A DNA stretch of 64,000 nucleotides. Source: Stereocaulon alpinum. Lineage: Eukaryota; Ascomycota; Lecanoromycetes; Lecanorales; Stereocaulaceae. Positions within the stretch are counted from its first letter, which is position 1, and every line of letters starts with the position of its first letter. The stretch lies in the NCBI GenBank assembly GCA_018257865.1, contig JAEUBA010000034.1:241320-305319 (forward strand), in the 5' to 3' direction. Of the stretch, positions 12,667-25,308 are shown piece after piece. The notes below the pieces were generated by a model. That model was given only the letters and a program-made list of their open reading frames with translations. It searched no databases and had not been told where the DNA came from. Position numbers and translations under genes: made by a program.

Positions 12667-13176
12667 GGCTTTAAGGACTTCGAGTAAGGATTTCACTACC
12701 CGTGGCTGTTGCTCTTTGTAGGATCAGTAGCACTGAAATTGATACTCCTCACTCCGTAAAGAATCGCGCAGCTGTTAGGCACTGAAAAGCACACGTGATA
12801 TGAGCACAGAGAATTTTGTGTACAAGGAGCGAAAGAGTGGTATTCGCCTGCTCGACTCTCTACTCTCTACCCCTCTCCTAATGCGCGCACCCCGAACCCA
12901 AGTGCCACGATGAACAGCCACATCCAACCAGCATACATAGTTTTCCACCAGTGACCGATTTCTGAACGCCAAAAATGCCGGCGCTGCACGATCGCTATGC
13001 CGCACTAGAACCCCATGGTCCCTAGCTCCCGCATAGTAGAATAGGAAAGGGGTATTAAGAATTCGGTACCATGATACAGCGCGTGAGACAAACGAAGAAT
13101 ACCTCCAAGCCTGGAGAAATTGAATATGCACAAGTCCAAACATTCCCTCCTAGTCCGTTCCTCAACCGCATCCTCG

Positions 13177-16100
13177 TTAGTCATCGAGGACCACAGGCTT
13201 CTTCTCTGTGCCCTCGGGACTAGGTGGGACCACGACGGTCTTTGGTATGGGGTCGTCCCCATCAACCTCATCACCGCCATCTTCATCATCATTTGGCTCC
13301 TTGATCTCGGGAATAGTTTCGCCTTCAAGCTTTGGGCTCAAAGTAGTTCCCTCACCACCATCCGTACTCGAGCTTTCTCGCGCTCTTCGTCTCCTCCGAT
13401 TGCGTCGCTCGTCATCAGCGCTTTCCCTCCGCCGCCGGACTCTCAAACTTCCGCTGCCATCTTTGCTTCCAAGCTCGCCCTCACCGTCACCGCGGAGGCC
13501 TTGCAGCATGCTCGCTGCACGCTCGGCGACATCTTCGCCTTCGCTGATCGGATCCATCTTCTCGCCGTCGCCGTTGGTGGTAGCTTCAGGACTTAAGAGA
13601 GATTTATCTATCTCTTCTTCTGCGCCGACATTCTTTGTTAAATCGCCCATGTCTGGAATTGTCTGGCCACTAGCAACACGGACTTGGTGCTTGTCCTTGA
13701 GCCTTGCTCTACGTCTGCGATCGCGTTGATCCCTAGCTTGAGGCGCAGCAGCGCGCAACTTCTCAAGAAGCGAGTCCATAGCTCCTGTGGATGATGGTGA
13801 TAGGGCACCCTCCGATGTAGTAATCCCCGAGTTGGCAGCAGCAGGGTTGATAGCTTTGGCGTTGGCACGCTTGCGGGCCATGGATGCTTCGTTGCGGCGG
13901 CGGGTTTCTTCCACTGCCATGTTCTTCTCTTTAGAGCGCTGTCTAGGATTAGCAATATGCCCTAAGACAATATACATGCTATTCTACTTACCTTCCATTC
14001 CAGGACGAAGTTGGCCAGCTTGGCGAAGAAGTCCCGTCGCGCATTCTCATCTGTGCTATCTTCACCATAGAACGTCATGATGTCGTCGTAGGTCCTGTTC
14101 ATCTCGTCAAGATACAGGCCCATCTGCTCTGCCTTTCGCCGTGCATCTTTCATAGACCGTTGCACAACTTGGCTGACGCGATCCTGTGGATGGAACTTCT
14201 TAGGGTCGCTAAGATTCCCCGAGTCAAGTGACATTTGCACGTTTCTGATATTGTCGATGTACTTCTTCGCGTCCAGGCGTAGTTGTTCCACGTTGAGTTT
14301 CTGTGCGGTGATGACGCCACCAATGTCCTCGATGAAGCCTTCCCATTCTGGATACTGGTTCCGCACTATCCGCTCGACGAGATCTGCGAAGGTAGACTCA
14401 TTTTTGTCGTCCTTGATCATGGCTAGACGTCCCAATGAACTCAGCTTGAAGCCGGTAGCTTGCTTGTTCGAGTCGTTCATGTAATTGCCGATATCCAAAA
14501 TAAGACCCAGAACATTCATCAACGCCACCGAATCTCGCAATTGCTCAGAGACACTGACGACCTCCTTTAGACGTTTCGAGATCTCATCGTACTCATTTTC
14601 GAAGGTACGTGTCAGCATCAAAGCTCGAATCCTAGATTTCCAGTAGTGATTGAGTTCGTAGGCCGTTGCTAAGTATATCTGATCTTCACGTGTGAGCTCA
14701 CTGGGATCCTGCTCTCGTGTCGATTGGAGCGCGTCGGGTCCAGTCCAGTCTTTGCTATAAGGCGCCATGAGTTTAGCAGTGTTGTCAGGTATCACGCACA
14801 GATCTTCTCTTTTCAAGAAGTCCATAACGACATTGTTATCCAGGATATCCTTATCGCAATGAATGATCATGCGTACAATGTCGTCGGCCGAGTTCGTCGA
14901 AAATTTCGACAACGAGATCAAGAACTTCTGTCGCAGATCGCTACCGATGATCTGCTTCTTGTCTGATTTCTTACCACTAGCGGCGCCAATCTTCTTGATC
15001 TCTTTGGCCATGAACAGCTTCTCGACCTCGTCTAGAACGCCCTTTCTCGACAATTCCATGTACTTCTCTTCTTTAGCAGCATGAGTTGGGGTGTGAGTCG
15101 CCCAGACGGTGACTTGAGGAGCATCAACTTTATCCCAATGGAGTGCCTTAAGCTTCTTCTTAGGACGGATGAAAGGCAGACCAAGGGTAGGTGCAGGACC
15201 ATATTGAGCTTGAGGAAGAAAGCTGCCTTTCAACGGATTCGGCAAAGGAGGCGCACCAGGTATTGGTGGTGCGCCAGGCGTTGGGGGTGGACCCATTGAG
15301 GTGTGTGCGGAGCTTACGGCTGATCGGGGAGTCCCTGGCATCGGTGGAGGTGGTGGGGGTGGAGCGCCCGAAGAGAATCCAGGCATCGAAAGAGAGTCAG
15401 AAGGAGAGGAGCTGGGCAGTGATGGAGGTGGTGGAGGAGGTGGTGGAGGCGGTGGAGGCGGTGGAGGGCCGTTCTCAAAGCCAGGCATTATACTCTTCGT
15501 AGGTATTGGAGGTGGTGGCATGTCCTTGGATTTCTCTGCTTGCGGCGGTGTTACTTCGTCCATTGGGGTCTTAGGCTGATCAGACTCGATGCTTGGATGA
15601 GATGTCCCAGTAGTGACACCATCGCCTTCACCGTCATCATCGTCGCTGGCATCATATCGGCGCACCTTAGCAGCAATCTCTCCGAGAAGTCCAGTCGCCT
15701 GTTTGGTGCTAAGTTGAGGCCGTCTCATTTCGATTATCCTAGGCTTCTCATAGATAACAGCCTCGTCACCTGAACCTTCGATCCGATAGTTCTCCTCTTC
15801 GCTTGCAGCGAGAGCATCAGCAGCAGCGCGCCTTGGACCCTTGAGCATTCTACTTCGCGATGTCATACCCAGAGGACCTGAGCTGAATTGTCTTGTCATC
15901 CTCGCTGAGAAGTTTTCTTCTCCTTCTCCAAGGTTGTCGCCATCCATTTGCTCACGGAGCTCGCGTAGTCTGTCAGAAGGACCAGCTTGTTGCCAGACTT
16001 TACCTTCGAGCTTGCATTGCGTCTTGGCTCGCTCGAGCTGCACCTCCAATCGAGCCATGAGACCCTCGCGATCCAATATGCCCTGCATTTTCTTTGGATC

Positions 16101-18641
16101 TGTTGAAGCAAGAGTATCAGGAACACCCTTCTTCGCAACAGCCGCTGCGAAGTCTTGCGCGTCCCGTAACATAAGGTACAGCTCTCTAGTCTCTAATTCG
16201 TTCCGTTGCAGCTCTTGTGCTCGAATTCGCTGTAAATCAGCAAGCTCAGCTTTCAATGCGTCATTCTGTCGCCCTTGAAGCTCTATGATTTGGCTTTGCT
16301 CCTCGAGCTGTTTTTGCAACTTCGCTACAAGACCATCGGCGCCCATATCGATCCTCGCCTTCATTTCATCACGCTCGGCGATGGCAGAGTCGGCGAGTTG
16401 CCTTGCCTCAGTCGAGTCATCCAGAGCCTGTCGTGCTTCCGAGTCGGTATGAAGCCTGTCCAATAGACTCTGTACGGAGAAATTGAGACTTTGCTTGAGG
16501 TCCATATCAGGCAGCCTTCGATCCATGGCAACATAGCTAAGCATAGCATCGACTAACTGGAACATCCGCAATCGGTCTTCTCCGTCATTGTCTCGGATCA
16601 GAAGCATATGCTGCATTGCAGAGAGGAAGTAATCCTGCGCACGGCTTCCTTGTACCTTTGACTGGATCGCGTCCACAATCTGCGCTGGATCCTGCATATC
16701 CTTAACCTCGGCCTCAATGCTATCCTTCATACTGCTGTTTTCGCGTTGGAGAAGGTCCTCGTAATCAATGGCTTCATTCTCCCGATATCGATCCACCTGC
16801 TTGTTGATAGCCTCGTACTGGAAGTCTTCCATCTTGTGCAGTATCCGCTTGATGCCACAAGACGTGAATTGAGCCCTGATATGACATCGAAGCTGTAAGT
16901 CGTGCTCCGGCGCATCGATGACCATATTCAGTAGGAAGAGCGTAGAAAGTGCGTATTCCATGAGGAGGTTCTCCATGCCAATGCCTCCACTCCGTACTTC
17001 TTCGCTAGCCCCCACCAGACTACCCATCTTGCCCCGACCATCAATTGTGACCTCCACAATTCGCATCCATGCATCAAAACGGCCATTCTCGCCTTGGTGG
17101 GCTTTGACGTGGTCCATGGCTTGGAGTACCTTAAGGTGGCCTTCTCCTTCGCCCCAATGGCACAGAAAAGTCAATACTTCGCTCACAAGCTTCCTTGTAG
17201 TCAGCCGGGGTGAGATAAGGGAGGTTGCGAGTGCCACGACGGCCTGCTGATGGTCCAAGGCATCGTCGGCGCCGTATTTGTTGTTCATGAGCGCTTTGAG
17301 GCATTTTATAATATCATATTCTCGGTCGAGGTCCTTGTCGCTGGTAGAGCCTGTCGCAGGCGCAGGACCTTGCCCTTGCTTTCTGTTAATCTTCCCAAGA
17401 ACATTCGTCAATGCCACTTGACCCTGTGCTTCCACAAACGACTTGACCCAGCTAATGGGCTGCGTCCTGAGACTGACGCTCAGACTCCCCAACTGCTTTG
17501 CCGTTATAGTGTCATCCATGACCTTCTTCACATACCATTCCGGACTACCCTCTTCATCGGCACGTGTAAGGATCGAATGAGAGCCATCATGGCTAAGTAC
17601 TGTTTGCCTAGCTTGAGTCCTCCTCTTTTGCTCCCCTTGCCATTCCACCAGCTTGTCCTGATGTACTAGCTGCCACTTTTTGCTCGTAGGATATGCCATC
17701 ATCTGCCTCTTTGCTTGTTCAGGCATAGCTTGCCAATTCCGTTTGTTCATCATGTCCAAAAACTGTGCCTCGACAATTCGATCATCGGCAGGCCGCGGGA
17801 AATGGAAGCCATCTGGGTTGAAGGACGTTGTAGAGTTGAAACTTGAGGCTTGCTGTGGCGCCCAAGCGTGGGGGTGGTGGGAACTTCGTGAGTGGGATGT
17901 ACTAGGCCGTTGATCCTGTACCGCTGTCCGTGAAGAGTTGTCCGAAGAGAATATGCTAGAGCCTCGGGTAGCCGAGGAGGCGGCGGAGAGGACACTCATC
18001 TGGTCGAATGAATTTCGGTGATTGGACGACGTGTCGTTAGTGGAATTTGAAGCGTGTGTACCTGGGTGATCGTTATGGATGCTTGCCGAATCATTCAGTG
18101 GTATAGGTTTCCGACTACTATCGCGTGGAGGCAGTACCGTAACGGGTTTGAGAGAGGACTGGGATGAATGAGGAGGCGGTCTTGGGCCTGTAGGATGTGA
18201 TGATGATCCATTTGGTGGTGCGTCTTGAGGGTTCCACGACGGATACTGGTGGAAGTCTTTCCCTCCTTTGCCCAAGTGATGTGGTAGCGGCTCTCTTCTC
18301 GAAGGGGCTTTTTCGTTCTTCGGTAAGTAGTCCACAGGTATAGGAGACCTCCCGTCCGCAGCAGTATCGTAAGGTATTGACGTGATAATTCCTGCAGTCA
18401 TCGAAAGTCCGAGTCCTTCGCCCTCAAGTCCGATGTCATCTAACGGCATTTGTGATCTATGCGAGTGCCTCGATGATCGCGACCCATTGGCGCTGGAACT
18501 GCCGCTGGGCACCTGCAGCACTGACCCTCCGTCATCCTGTCCATACTCTTCCTGAGACTTCTCTTTATTCTTTCGCCCGAAGAACGACCTTCCCCCTGAA
18601 GACTGCCGTGTCTTGCTGTCGGCAGGGTTTGCTGAAGGCAT
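13177..18641 (-). CDS. formin (Bni1/SepA type), actin nucleator
   Basis: Exons 18641-13992 and 13938-13177, with a 53-nt intron (GTAAGT/ACAG), give 1803 residues. Formins nucleate and elongate unbranched actin cables at the hyphal tip and septum. Order: a serine-rich basic N-terminus; a GTPase-binding/FH3 region from about residue 280 to 700; coiled coil near 730-850; a proline-rich FH1 (about 1035-1135, with a run of 15 prolines); FH2 from about 1150 to 1540, starting at the KALHWDK motif. The second exon carries the autoinhibitory DAD motif (MDSLLEKLRAAA followed by RDRRRRARLK) near residue 1604, which confirms the splice. The C-terminal 170 residues are acidic and disordered. Rho-GTPase control is expected from the GBD/DAD pair. 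Confidence 0.95.
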
Positions 18642-19349
18642 TTCTGATCAACAAGAATACTGCTTTCCCTTCGCTTTCAGGCGTCCGGACAGCTGAATAG
18701 CCTCCAGCTCGCCGGTAGGGCCGACTAGTCGTCTAGCGCTCAAGGTAGAATATTCAGTGGGGTATCTGTAATCGTGGGAGGCAGGGTGTTGTCATCTTTG
18801 TAAACTCGCCGTAAGGGAATCGACTGGAAGCGGTAGTACGCCCGCTGCCCTTGCGACACCGTGTCTGTAAGGAAAGAAGTGAGATAATGAGAGTATGAGA
18901 AGCCTGTCAAAGGCTGCTACCTTTCAGGTGAGTATCTTGTGGGGGATCAGGATTCTCGAGTGGTGTTTCCCCTCTTAGTGGATGTTTCTCCCTAAGTTAT
19001 CAAGTTTCGTTGCCGCATAGGGGAATGCCTAAGGTCACATCCCTGGAGTCCCACTAGCGTCACATCCACGCGGACGAAACAAGCCAAACAAGGGATCTTC
19101 CACACCAAACACCATTTCTTCAGCTCCACCACGGCGCGACACTTATATCTTCTCCATCAGTATGACAAGCCTAATCTACGACGTTACATCGTTCTTATTG
19201 TGCCATTATCAAATCAATAGACTAGCTTACTATATGAACATCATCTCTACCCCAACGATGCTTTGAGCCTACCGCCCGTCGAGGCTACGTTACCAGCCGA
19301 ACCCGTAACCTAGAGATCTCATGCAACACCGCATCTCCCGTCTCCAACC
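18642..19349. other. divergent promoter region, formin and small membrane protein
   Basis: 708 bases separate two divergent starts. No recognisable coding frame or conserved site was seen. Confidence 0.4.
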
Positions 19350-19882
19350 ATGAGCGCAGGAAATTCGAGCCTGTGGAAGGTCTGTCAAGCCCCCCTACTG
19401 TCGTACTGCTCCACTATAAACAAACAAGGCGCCCGAAATATCAATACTGATCTCCCTGACCCCCTTAGACCCTCCTCCTCCCACCCATCTTCGCTCTCCT
19501 CCTCTACCTTTTAACAACCTACCTCCTAATCCCCTACTACCGGCGATTCCGCTCCCACTCCTCTTACACCCTCCTCCCCTCATCTCTTGCGCCCTCGAAC
19601 TCTCCGACCTCAGCTGCGTTCGCGCATGGACTGCTATCCCGCGTCAATGCGCTCATAGGCGGAAACTCAAGGCGGATCAGCGGAGAGAGTTTGATGGGAG
19701 ATGAAGAGCTGGAAGAGGGCGGCTTCACGAATCTGGATAATTCGTTGACAGGTGGACGACTGGATGAGGATAGCCGATCAAATGTAGATGATGGGGGGCG
19801 GAGATTAAGCCGAGAGCTGGAGCGTGGGTTTCGAGATTCCAGCGACGAGGAAGACGACGATAGAAGACGAGCGAGGAGATGA
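19350..19882 (+). CDS. small single-pass membrane protein, uncharacterised
   Basis: Exons 19350-19379 and 19469-19882 give 147 residues. After a ten-residue N-terminus comes one strongly hydrophobic helix (LLLPPIFALLLYLLTTYLLIPYY), a basic stop-transfer (RRFRSH), then a soluble tail with HGLLSRVNAL and a very charged end (acidic run, then RRRARR). The layout suggests a type III or tail-out membrane protein. The intron is supported by frame continuity and a CTTAG acceptor; its donor GTCTGT is weak, so the first ten residues are less certain. No named family is recognised. Confidence 0.6.
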
Positions 19883-21449
19883 TGTAAGGGAAACCTCATA
19901 ACAGCACCCAAGCTCCAGCCCGGAAGGGGCCATGGCCCAATGGACTGCAAGTTGGCGACTCCTCCACCCGTAACATAAGTCGCACCCAGGCTTCGGGCCT
20001 GACAAGTGGCAGATCGGAGACCTGATCCTCCTGAAGTCATAACAGCGGACCCATCTACCCGTCACAGACGGCACCCAGAGGAAGTCTTCCAAGGGCATAG
20101 TCAGCAATTTACGCTGCCCCATAGAGCCACGGACAAAATGATTGAAGCCTCATTTCCGAAGTCTTCAAAGGTAATCTCTACTACCCGACAGCGCTACCAA
20201 CAGACCGCCGCACCGCCTGACCTCAACTCATAACCCGCGTGACATCCTAAGACCTGGTCCATATATACCGCGCTCCCTCCATACCATCGCCAGGACCCGT
20301 CACTACACAACCCCCCAAAACCCATAACAAAACCCTCGCCCCAACACCCGCCAATTCGACCTCACCCTTCCTGCCGCGAAACCATGAGCTATATCGTTCC
20401 CTCGCACCCGCCTAGCCTCAACAGCCATCACCCTTCACAACCCGTCCCCAATCTCCAATACATCTACAGGCTCCGCAACACACAACACCAACACAGCCAC
20501 TGTAAAAATAGACAGACAAAGATACAACAATAATCACACTCCAAGAAGGAGGTCCTCTCAACACAGCAAGTAACGGATACGATAACGCCTTGATTCCACC
20601 AAGACCAAGTATCCAGCGTACAACAAGTACTGTAGAAAATATACCCGGCATGCCCTCTCAAAGCGGATAGTGAGCCTTTGGATATCCATACATAAGTAGT
20701 ACAAAATATATACCATCATCTACATACCATACAAACCAAAAAAATCACAGTCGCGCTTCAGCTTCAGCTCTGCTTCCCACCCACTAGGAACGCAGTGCCA
20801 TATAACATAGATCAACAATACTGTGCTGAATCGGCGATGTCTTTTTGCAGGGGCCAGCATAGTGGGGGCCGTATCAGCCTCAGCCATGCTGCTGACGTGA
20901 CATGATGCGACGTGATCCGTAAAACATGTGGCCGTGAATGACCTGCATAAAACATGCATGCGAGTTTCAGCCTCGTCATCCATGCAACGTTTGTTGGTAA
21001 CCTACCTTAATTTGAGCGTAGGCGGACGGAAGTTGGAAAGCAAACAATGCTTAATTGAACAACATGTGTACTTCCCATAATGTTAGAGCATAAGAAATTA
21101 ATGATCAGGGAAGTGAGACAGTAGTAGGAGGAGCAATGCATGAATTGATCTATCAGGAACCGCTAGGAATGTACAGGATTATTAAGCAGCTTAATGTTCA
21201 CAGAGCAAAGCCGTTGCAAGCCCCTCCATCCAACCTTCAACCATCGCGACTCCAGCCCCGTCCACCATCGAGCAATCAACAACCGCCCTTGCTGCAGTGA
21301 AGGGTATAAGAGGCTATCTTTCTCGTAAAACCAGCATAAGCGACATAACAATCAATTAACGGAGGGTATCAATCTCGGGCGCGCTGCAAATGCTCTTTTC
21401 GCCATGCCCGCGCGCATGCACATGCTGAGGGACTCGCAGATAGATGCAT
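19883..21449. other. 1.6-kb intergenic region, AC-rich
   Basis: It begins with a C- and A-rich stretch (about 20200-20500) and then mixed sequence. Frames on both strands are biased in composition and lack domains. Nothing else was seen. Confidence 0.4.
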
Positions 21450-22383
21450 TTACAGGAGGACGAAAGCGGCCAGACCAGCGAAGCCGGCGAAGCCTGCGGC
21501 TGCGACTTTGACGTTGTCGGCGGAGCTGGCGCCGGAGCTGGATGTTGTCGAGCCGGATGAGGTTGGGGAACCGCCTGAGCGGGCGGTGCTGGAACCGGAG
21601 CCAGAGCCACCACTGCCGCCGCTTGTGGATGAGGGAGCCACCTTCAGGAGTTTTTAGTATTGCGATTGGAAGCTCGTTTGATCATCAGAGGACTTACGGT
21701 GCTGAGAATGGTCGAGCCAGCGCTGTTGGTAGAGGTGACGACTACACCACCTGTACCACTAGAAGTGCCGTTACCGCCAGTTGAGTTCGTTCCTGTTGAG
21801 CTGCCAGTGGTGCCAGCGCCGACAATGGGTGTTGCTCCAGCGATACCTGTGCTTATGCCGGTGACAGTGGACATGGAACCGGTACCGGTGGTGGTGAAAA
21901 CAGTTTGCGAACCAACCACGGTTGATACACCACTGGATACAACTGCTGTGGTGGAGGCAGTTACGCCAGCGCTACCGCTGCCAGAGCTATTGGCGAGAGC
22001 GGCTGTTTAAAATTGTAAGCTATGAACCAGTCAACCAGACGCGATTCGACTAACCTGCGCAGAATTGCATCCCAGTGCTGGTGATGGTGTTGACGTCAGT
22101 GCCTTGTGGGCAAGACTCTGCCGAGCAATCATGGACGCCGTTGCCGAAATCCATATTTTTGCACAAGCAGGCAATGTCGTTTGGCTGGCATCCCAAGCTT
22201 GAAGCCTTGCCCAACATGCTGTTGATGCAATTTTTCTGCTTGCTGTTAGCCAAAGCTCGCGCAACGACATATGCACTTGGACTGTTCACGTACACCGCAA
22301 TCAGGAAGCTTGTTGATGAGGCTGAGATCTTGGGCAAGGACCAGGCCGGCGAAGAGCGCGGCAGTTGTGAGGGTAAGCTGCAT
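21450..22383 (-). CDS. GPI-anchored CFEM-domain cell-wall protein
   Basis: Four exons (22383-22294, 22238-22055, 22002-21698, 21641-21450) give 256 residues. A signal peptide (about residues 1-17, ending VLAQ) is followed by a CFEM domain with eight cysteines, including the diagnostic N-D-I-A-C-L-C core. CFEM proteins sit in the wall or plasma membrane and include haem-binding and adhesion/virulence proteins. A long Ser/Thr/Gly-rich spacer leads to a small-residue GPI attachment region and a hydrophobic tail (AAAGFAGFAGLAAFVLL). Introns are 55, 52 and 56 nt; two acceptors are the less usual AAG, one of them just after a CTAAC branch site, so the first junction (inside the CFEM domain) could shift by a few residues. 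Confidence 0.85.
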
Positions 22384-23996
22384 TGTTGACGTGTGTATTA
22401 TGTTGGATCAACCTAAGTATGATATGGAGATGCTCGGTCAATGGGGACACTTGAAGCTGTAGAGTATGAAGAGTGTTATGAAGACGCGTGGGTGAGAGTG
22501 CGGAGTTGTAGTTATGTTGGGGGAAGATGAAAGGAGGAAAAAGATATCGGTGACAGAAATGGTCTATTGTTTAGGTTCAATAATGAGCAATTCCTTGGCT
22601 GCACCAGCGCGGCAGCAAGAAAGCAGGTACCTCACTACCTGACGTAGGTTCAGAGCTAAATTAGCCTACCTCATATTTTTCGCGTTCTCCAGGCGAAGTG
22701 TGGCGTTACATCTTCTGGACCATTGAAATGAGTTGGCAATCGCAGATTACCCAACCTCCCTTGGTGCAGTCGAGGCCAATCAGTTAGCGACGGCGAGGCG
22801 CACCCTGTTCTGCATTGGGGTAAAAGCAGGTTTTTGTTCGGGAAATTGGCCAAATCTCTTTGTTTACAGGGATTGCACTGGTCTAGAATCCAGGTACGGG
22901 CTTGGCCGCCGCAGGGTCTCCATGGTAATAATTACAAGCTTTGTCCTTTCAGCTCGGCAGGGGTCACCCGAGCCATACCGAAGAGGCATCCGACATGCTT
23001 TGTGAACAATGGGCACACTAACTTACCTACCAGCTGAACAATTCGTGCGGTTTTCCAAGTTCTATATCACTGCGCCTTCCCACCATCGCTTCGGATGAGC
23101 GCAATTACGCAAGCTGCTGTTGCTGTTGCTGTACCTGTGTACTTGAGACAGAACAATTGCCAGTGGCGATCGGCAGGCCCTACGATGAAACCATCAATAC
23201 GTTGGCGGGGTTGCCTTCGAATAACATAGATGATAGGCGTGTCAATAGTCTGACGCGGAGATCGCGCCGTTGAGCTCCGGGGTACTCATCCTCGTGTTCA
23301 TCCACTGCCCATTGAGGAATTATAGAAAAGATTGACATCGGCGCAAAGTTCCACATTTCCCCAACGACTGAAGTTACACGAAGGGTACTTTGTTACATTA
23401 TCTAAGTTAACTTACCCCACAGTGGCATAGATCGATCGGGCCCCATCAGGCAAAGTTCTGACAACATATGCATCATCGTGCAGCCGAGGACCCACATAAT
23501 GAGACGACAATTCATCCTTCCGGTGGACCATGAGTTGGCACAGCTGAATACCTAAAGTTTGATGCCTCGATGCCCGGGCGAATGCTAAGCTCAATGTCGC
23601 CCATATTGGCGTTCTCTTACACATCTTTCCGACCGCGCTTACCTTATTCTGGGCCTTATTGCCACGAGACCCGTAGATATTCGATTCCGCCTTTTTGATG
23701 GACAACGGCTGTGAAAAACCACCTACGCTCGTGATTTCTGGGGCTGTACATAGTAGCTAAAGCCTTGGTCCGTGTTCGATCCTCGCAATTTCAGCGCTCT
23801 TAGAAAACTTACGAGACTTCGCATCTTTCACCATAGTGCCATGAAGATTCTTGTGTCCAAGGCAACTAGCGCGTTTATAAGGCTATGGCAAGTAGCTCTT
23901 CCAAGGGTATCTACTATCAAGACAAGCACTCTATCAAGCTTTTGCTTAAGCAACGCCTAAGCGAATCGTCATAATCTCTTGGTCCAACAGCCAACA
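22384..23996. other. 1.6-kb intergenic region
   Basis: A divergent-to-terminal gap. A short CTG/TTG trinucleotide run lies near 23110. No convincing gene or RNA was found. Confidence 0.4.
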
Positions 23997-25102
23997 TCAG
24001 GCAAGCACAGCCTCCCGCAGCGGAGCTTCAGCCTCATGCTCATACTCGATTTCGACTCTCGGACCTTTCTTCTTCCTTGCCGGCGGCTGAACGCCCCCAC
24101 GCTTCCTCTTAGTACCCGCTGCATGTTTCTCCTCAGCCTTGTCTGCTTCATCCCCGTCGCTATCCCCATCCCCCTCACTGCTCTCGTCCTCATCAGTCCC
24201 TTCCTCACCACTCTCCCCACCAAGCCACTCCTCCAGATCGCCCAGCTCCTCATCCTCTTCCTCCTCAATATCACTAACGTACTCTACAGCCCCCTCTCCC
24301 TCCTCTTCCATCTCATACTCCTGCTCGATCTCTTCTTCCTCCTCAATCCCCGCATCCAAATCCTTATCCCTCTCCCCCACCCCACCCCTCTCCAACCCCC
24401 TCAGCACCTTCTTCCACACCCCCTCCTCAACATTAAGCGGCCGATCTCCATAAGCCCCACTCCTCAACCTATCAATCAGCTCCCTCTCAATCGCCCTCTC
24501 CACCTTCGCCGCAGCCTCAGCCTTCCTCTCTCTCGTAGCCTCCCTCCTCCGCACCTTAGGCGCCAGCTTCGGAACTACTCTTTCTCCTAATCGCTCTTCT
24601 TCGCGCGCTAGACGTCGTGTGCGGATGGCTACTTGTGTAAGGCGGGTGAGACGTTGTTTGCATTTGTGGATGAGGAATTTGGGCCAGTAGATTAGGCGGG
24701 AGTCGATTTGGGTGAGGGCTTGGCTGTAGTTTTGGGATAGCTTTATGCGTTCCCAGAGTTTGGAGGGCATGTGTGCGCGCTGGTGACGAATTTCGTCAGT
24801 GTATGATCCGAGTAGGACTGGGTCCTGGGTGGGCTTACTTCAATTGTCTTCATGTAGAGATAGAGTGTGCCTGTAGCGGGATCGCTGCGTATCGTTGCAT
24901 ACCGCGAATTCGCGAGTGGACATGATTGTCTATTGCATAAACCTGTGACATTGTGTTCGTTGCGGCAGAAGTTCTGCTGCTTGGGCGTTCTGTAATAGAA
25001 TCAGTAGGTGGACTCGCAGGATTTATGGGCTGGGACGCACTTTAGCTTGAAGGAGCAGAATTGTTGATTGATAATCTGCCATACTATCTCGTCAGACGCC
25101 AT
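23997..25102 (-). CDS. MAK16: ribosome biogenesis protein Mak16 (60S assembly)
   Basis: Exons 25102-25041, 24989-24839 and 24779-23997 give 331 residues (the yeast protein is about 306). Mak16 is a nucleolar factor needed for 27S pre-rRNA processing and 60S subunit assembly, acting with Rpf1. The conserved N-terminus is clear: DEIVWQIINQQFCSFK, then a cysteine-rich stretch (QNFCRNEHNVTGLCNRQSCPLANSRYATI), then the SKLWERIKLSQNY and YWPKFLIHKCKQRLTRL blocks. The C-terminal third has long acidic runs followed by a basic nuclear-localisation patch (TKRKRGG ... ARKKKGPR). Introns of 51 and 59 nt have GTGCGT/ACAG and GTAAGC/CCAG ends. It is divergent from MSS1. Confidence 0.95.
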
Positions 25103-25308
25103 GGTGAGTAAGGAGGATTCTTAATGGGATGGAGTTAGAATGCCGAATCCTGTCAATATCTCGTCTCCCAGATTCGAAAGTTTGCAAATGGCGCTTACGA
25201 CGGGAAGCGGGAAAAACTGCCTTCCGCGTCAAGCTGCCTTTTGGGTAGACGCGTAAAGTCAAACACCTGCCATCATTACTCAAACATTGACATTGTGGAA
25301 GTTGGGTG
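25103..25308. promoter_or_regulatory. shared 206-bp divergent promoter MAK16/MSS1
   Basis: Only 206 bases separate the two start codons, so both 5' leaders and promoters must overlap. An ACGCGT hexamer lies near 25249. No TATA box was seen. Confidence 0.5.

Larger units (their letters stand above)
11847..13176. other. 1.3-kb intergenic region with GCGCT-rich repeats
   Basis: This is a convergent 3' region between COG1 and the formin. No coding frame is convincing. It holds the GCGCT-rich repeat cluster and an inverted repeat, listed separately. Confidence 0.5.

Noticed and set aside
15191..15579. Glycine-rich plus-strand frames
   Set aside because: They are the antisense of the proline-rich FH1 part of the formin.
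20418..20983. Minus-strand hydrophobic and cysteine-containing frames
   Set aside because: Biased composition in AC-rich DNA, no start context, no splice signals and no domain.
23100..23130. CTG/TTG trinucleotide run as a microsatellite of note
   Set aside because: Only a handful of imperfect units; ordinary for intergenic DNA.
23765..23790. GTGTTCGATCCTCGC resembling a tRNA B box
   Set aside because: No matching A box, acceptor stem or anticodon arm at the right spacing on either strand.
23979..24590. Long plus-strand serine/leucine-rich frames
   Set aside because: Antisense of the acidic C-terminus of MAK16; composition is a mirror of Glu/Asp codons.
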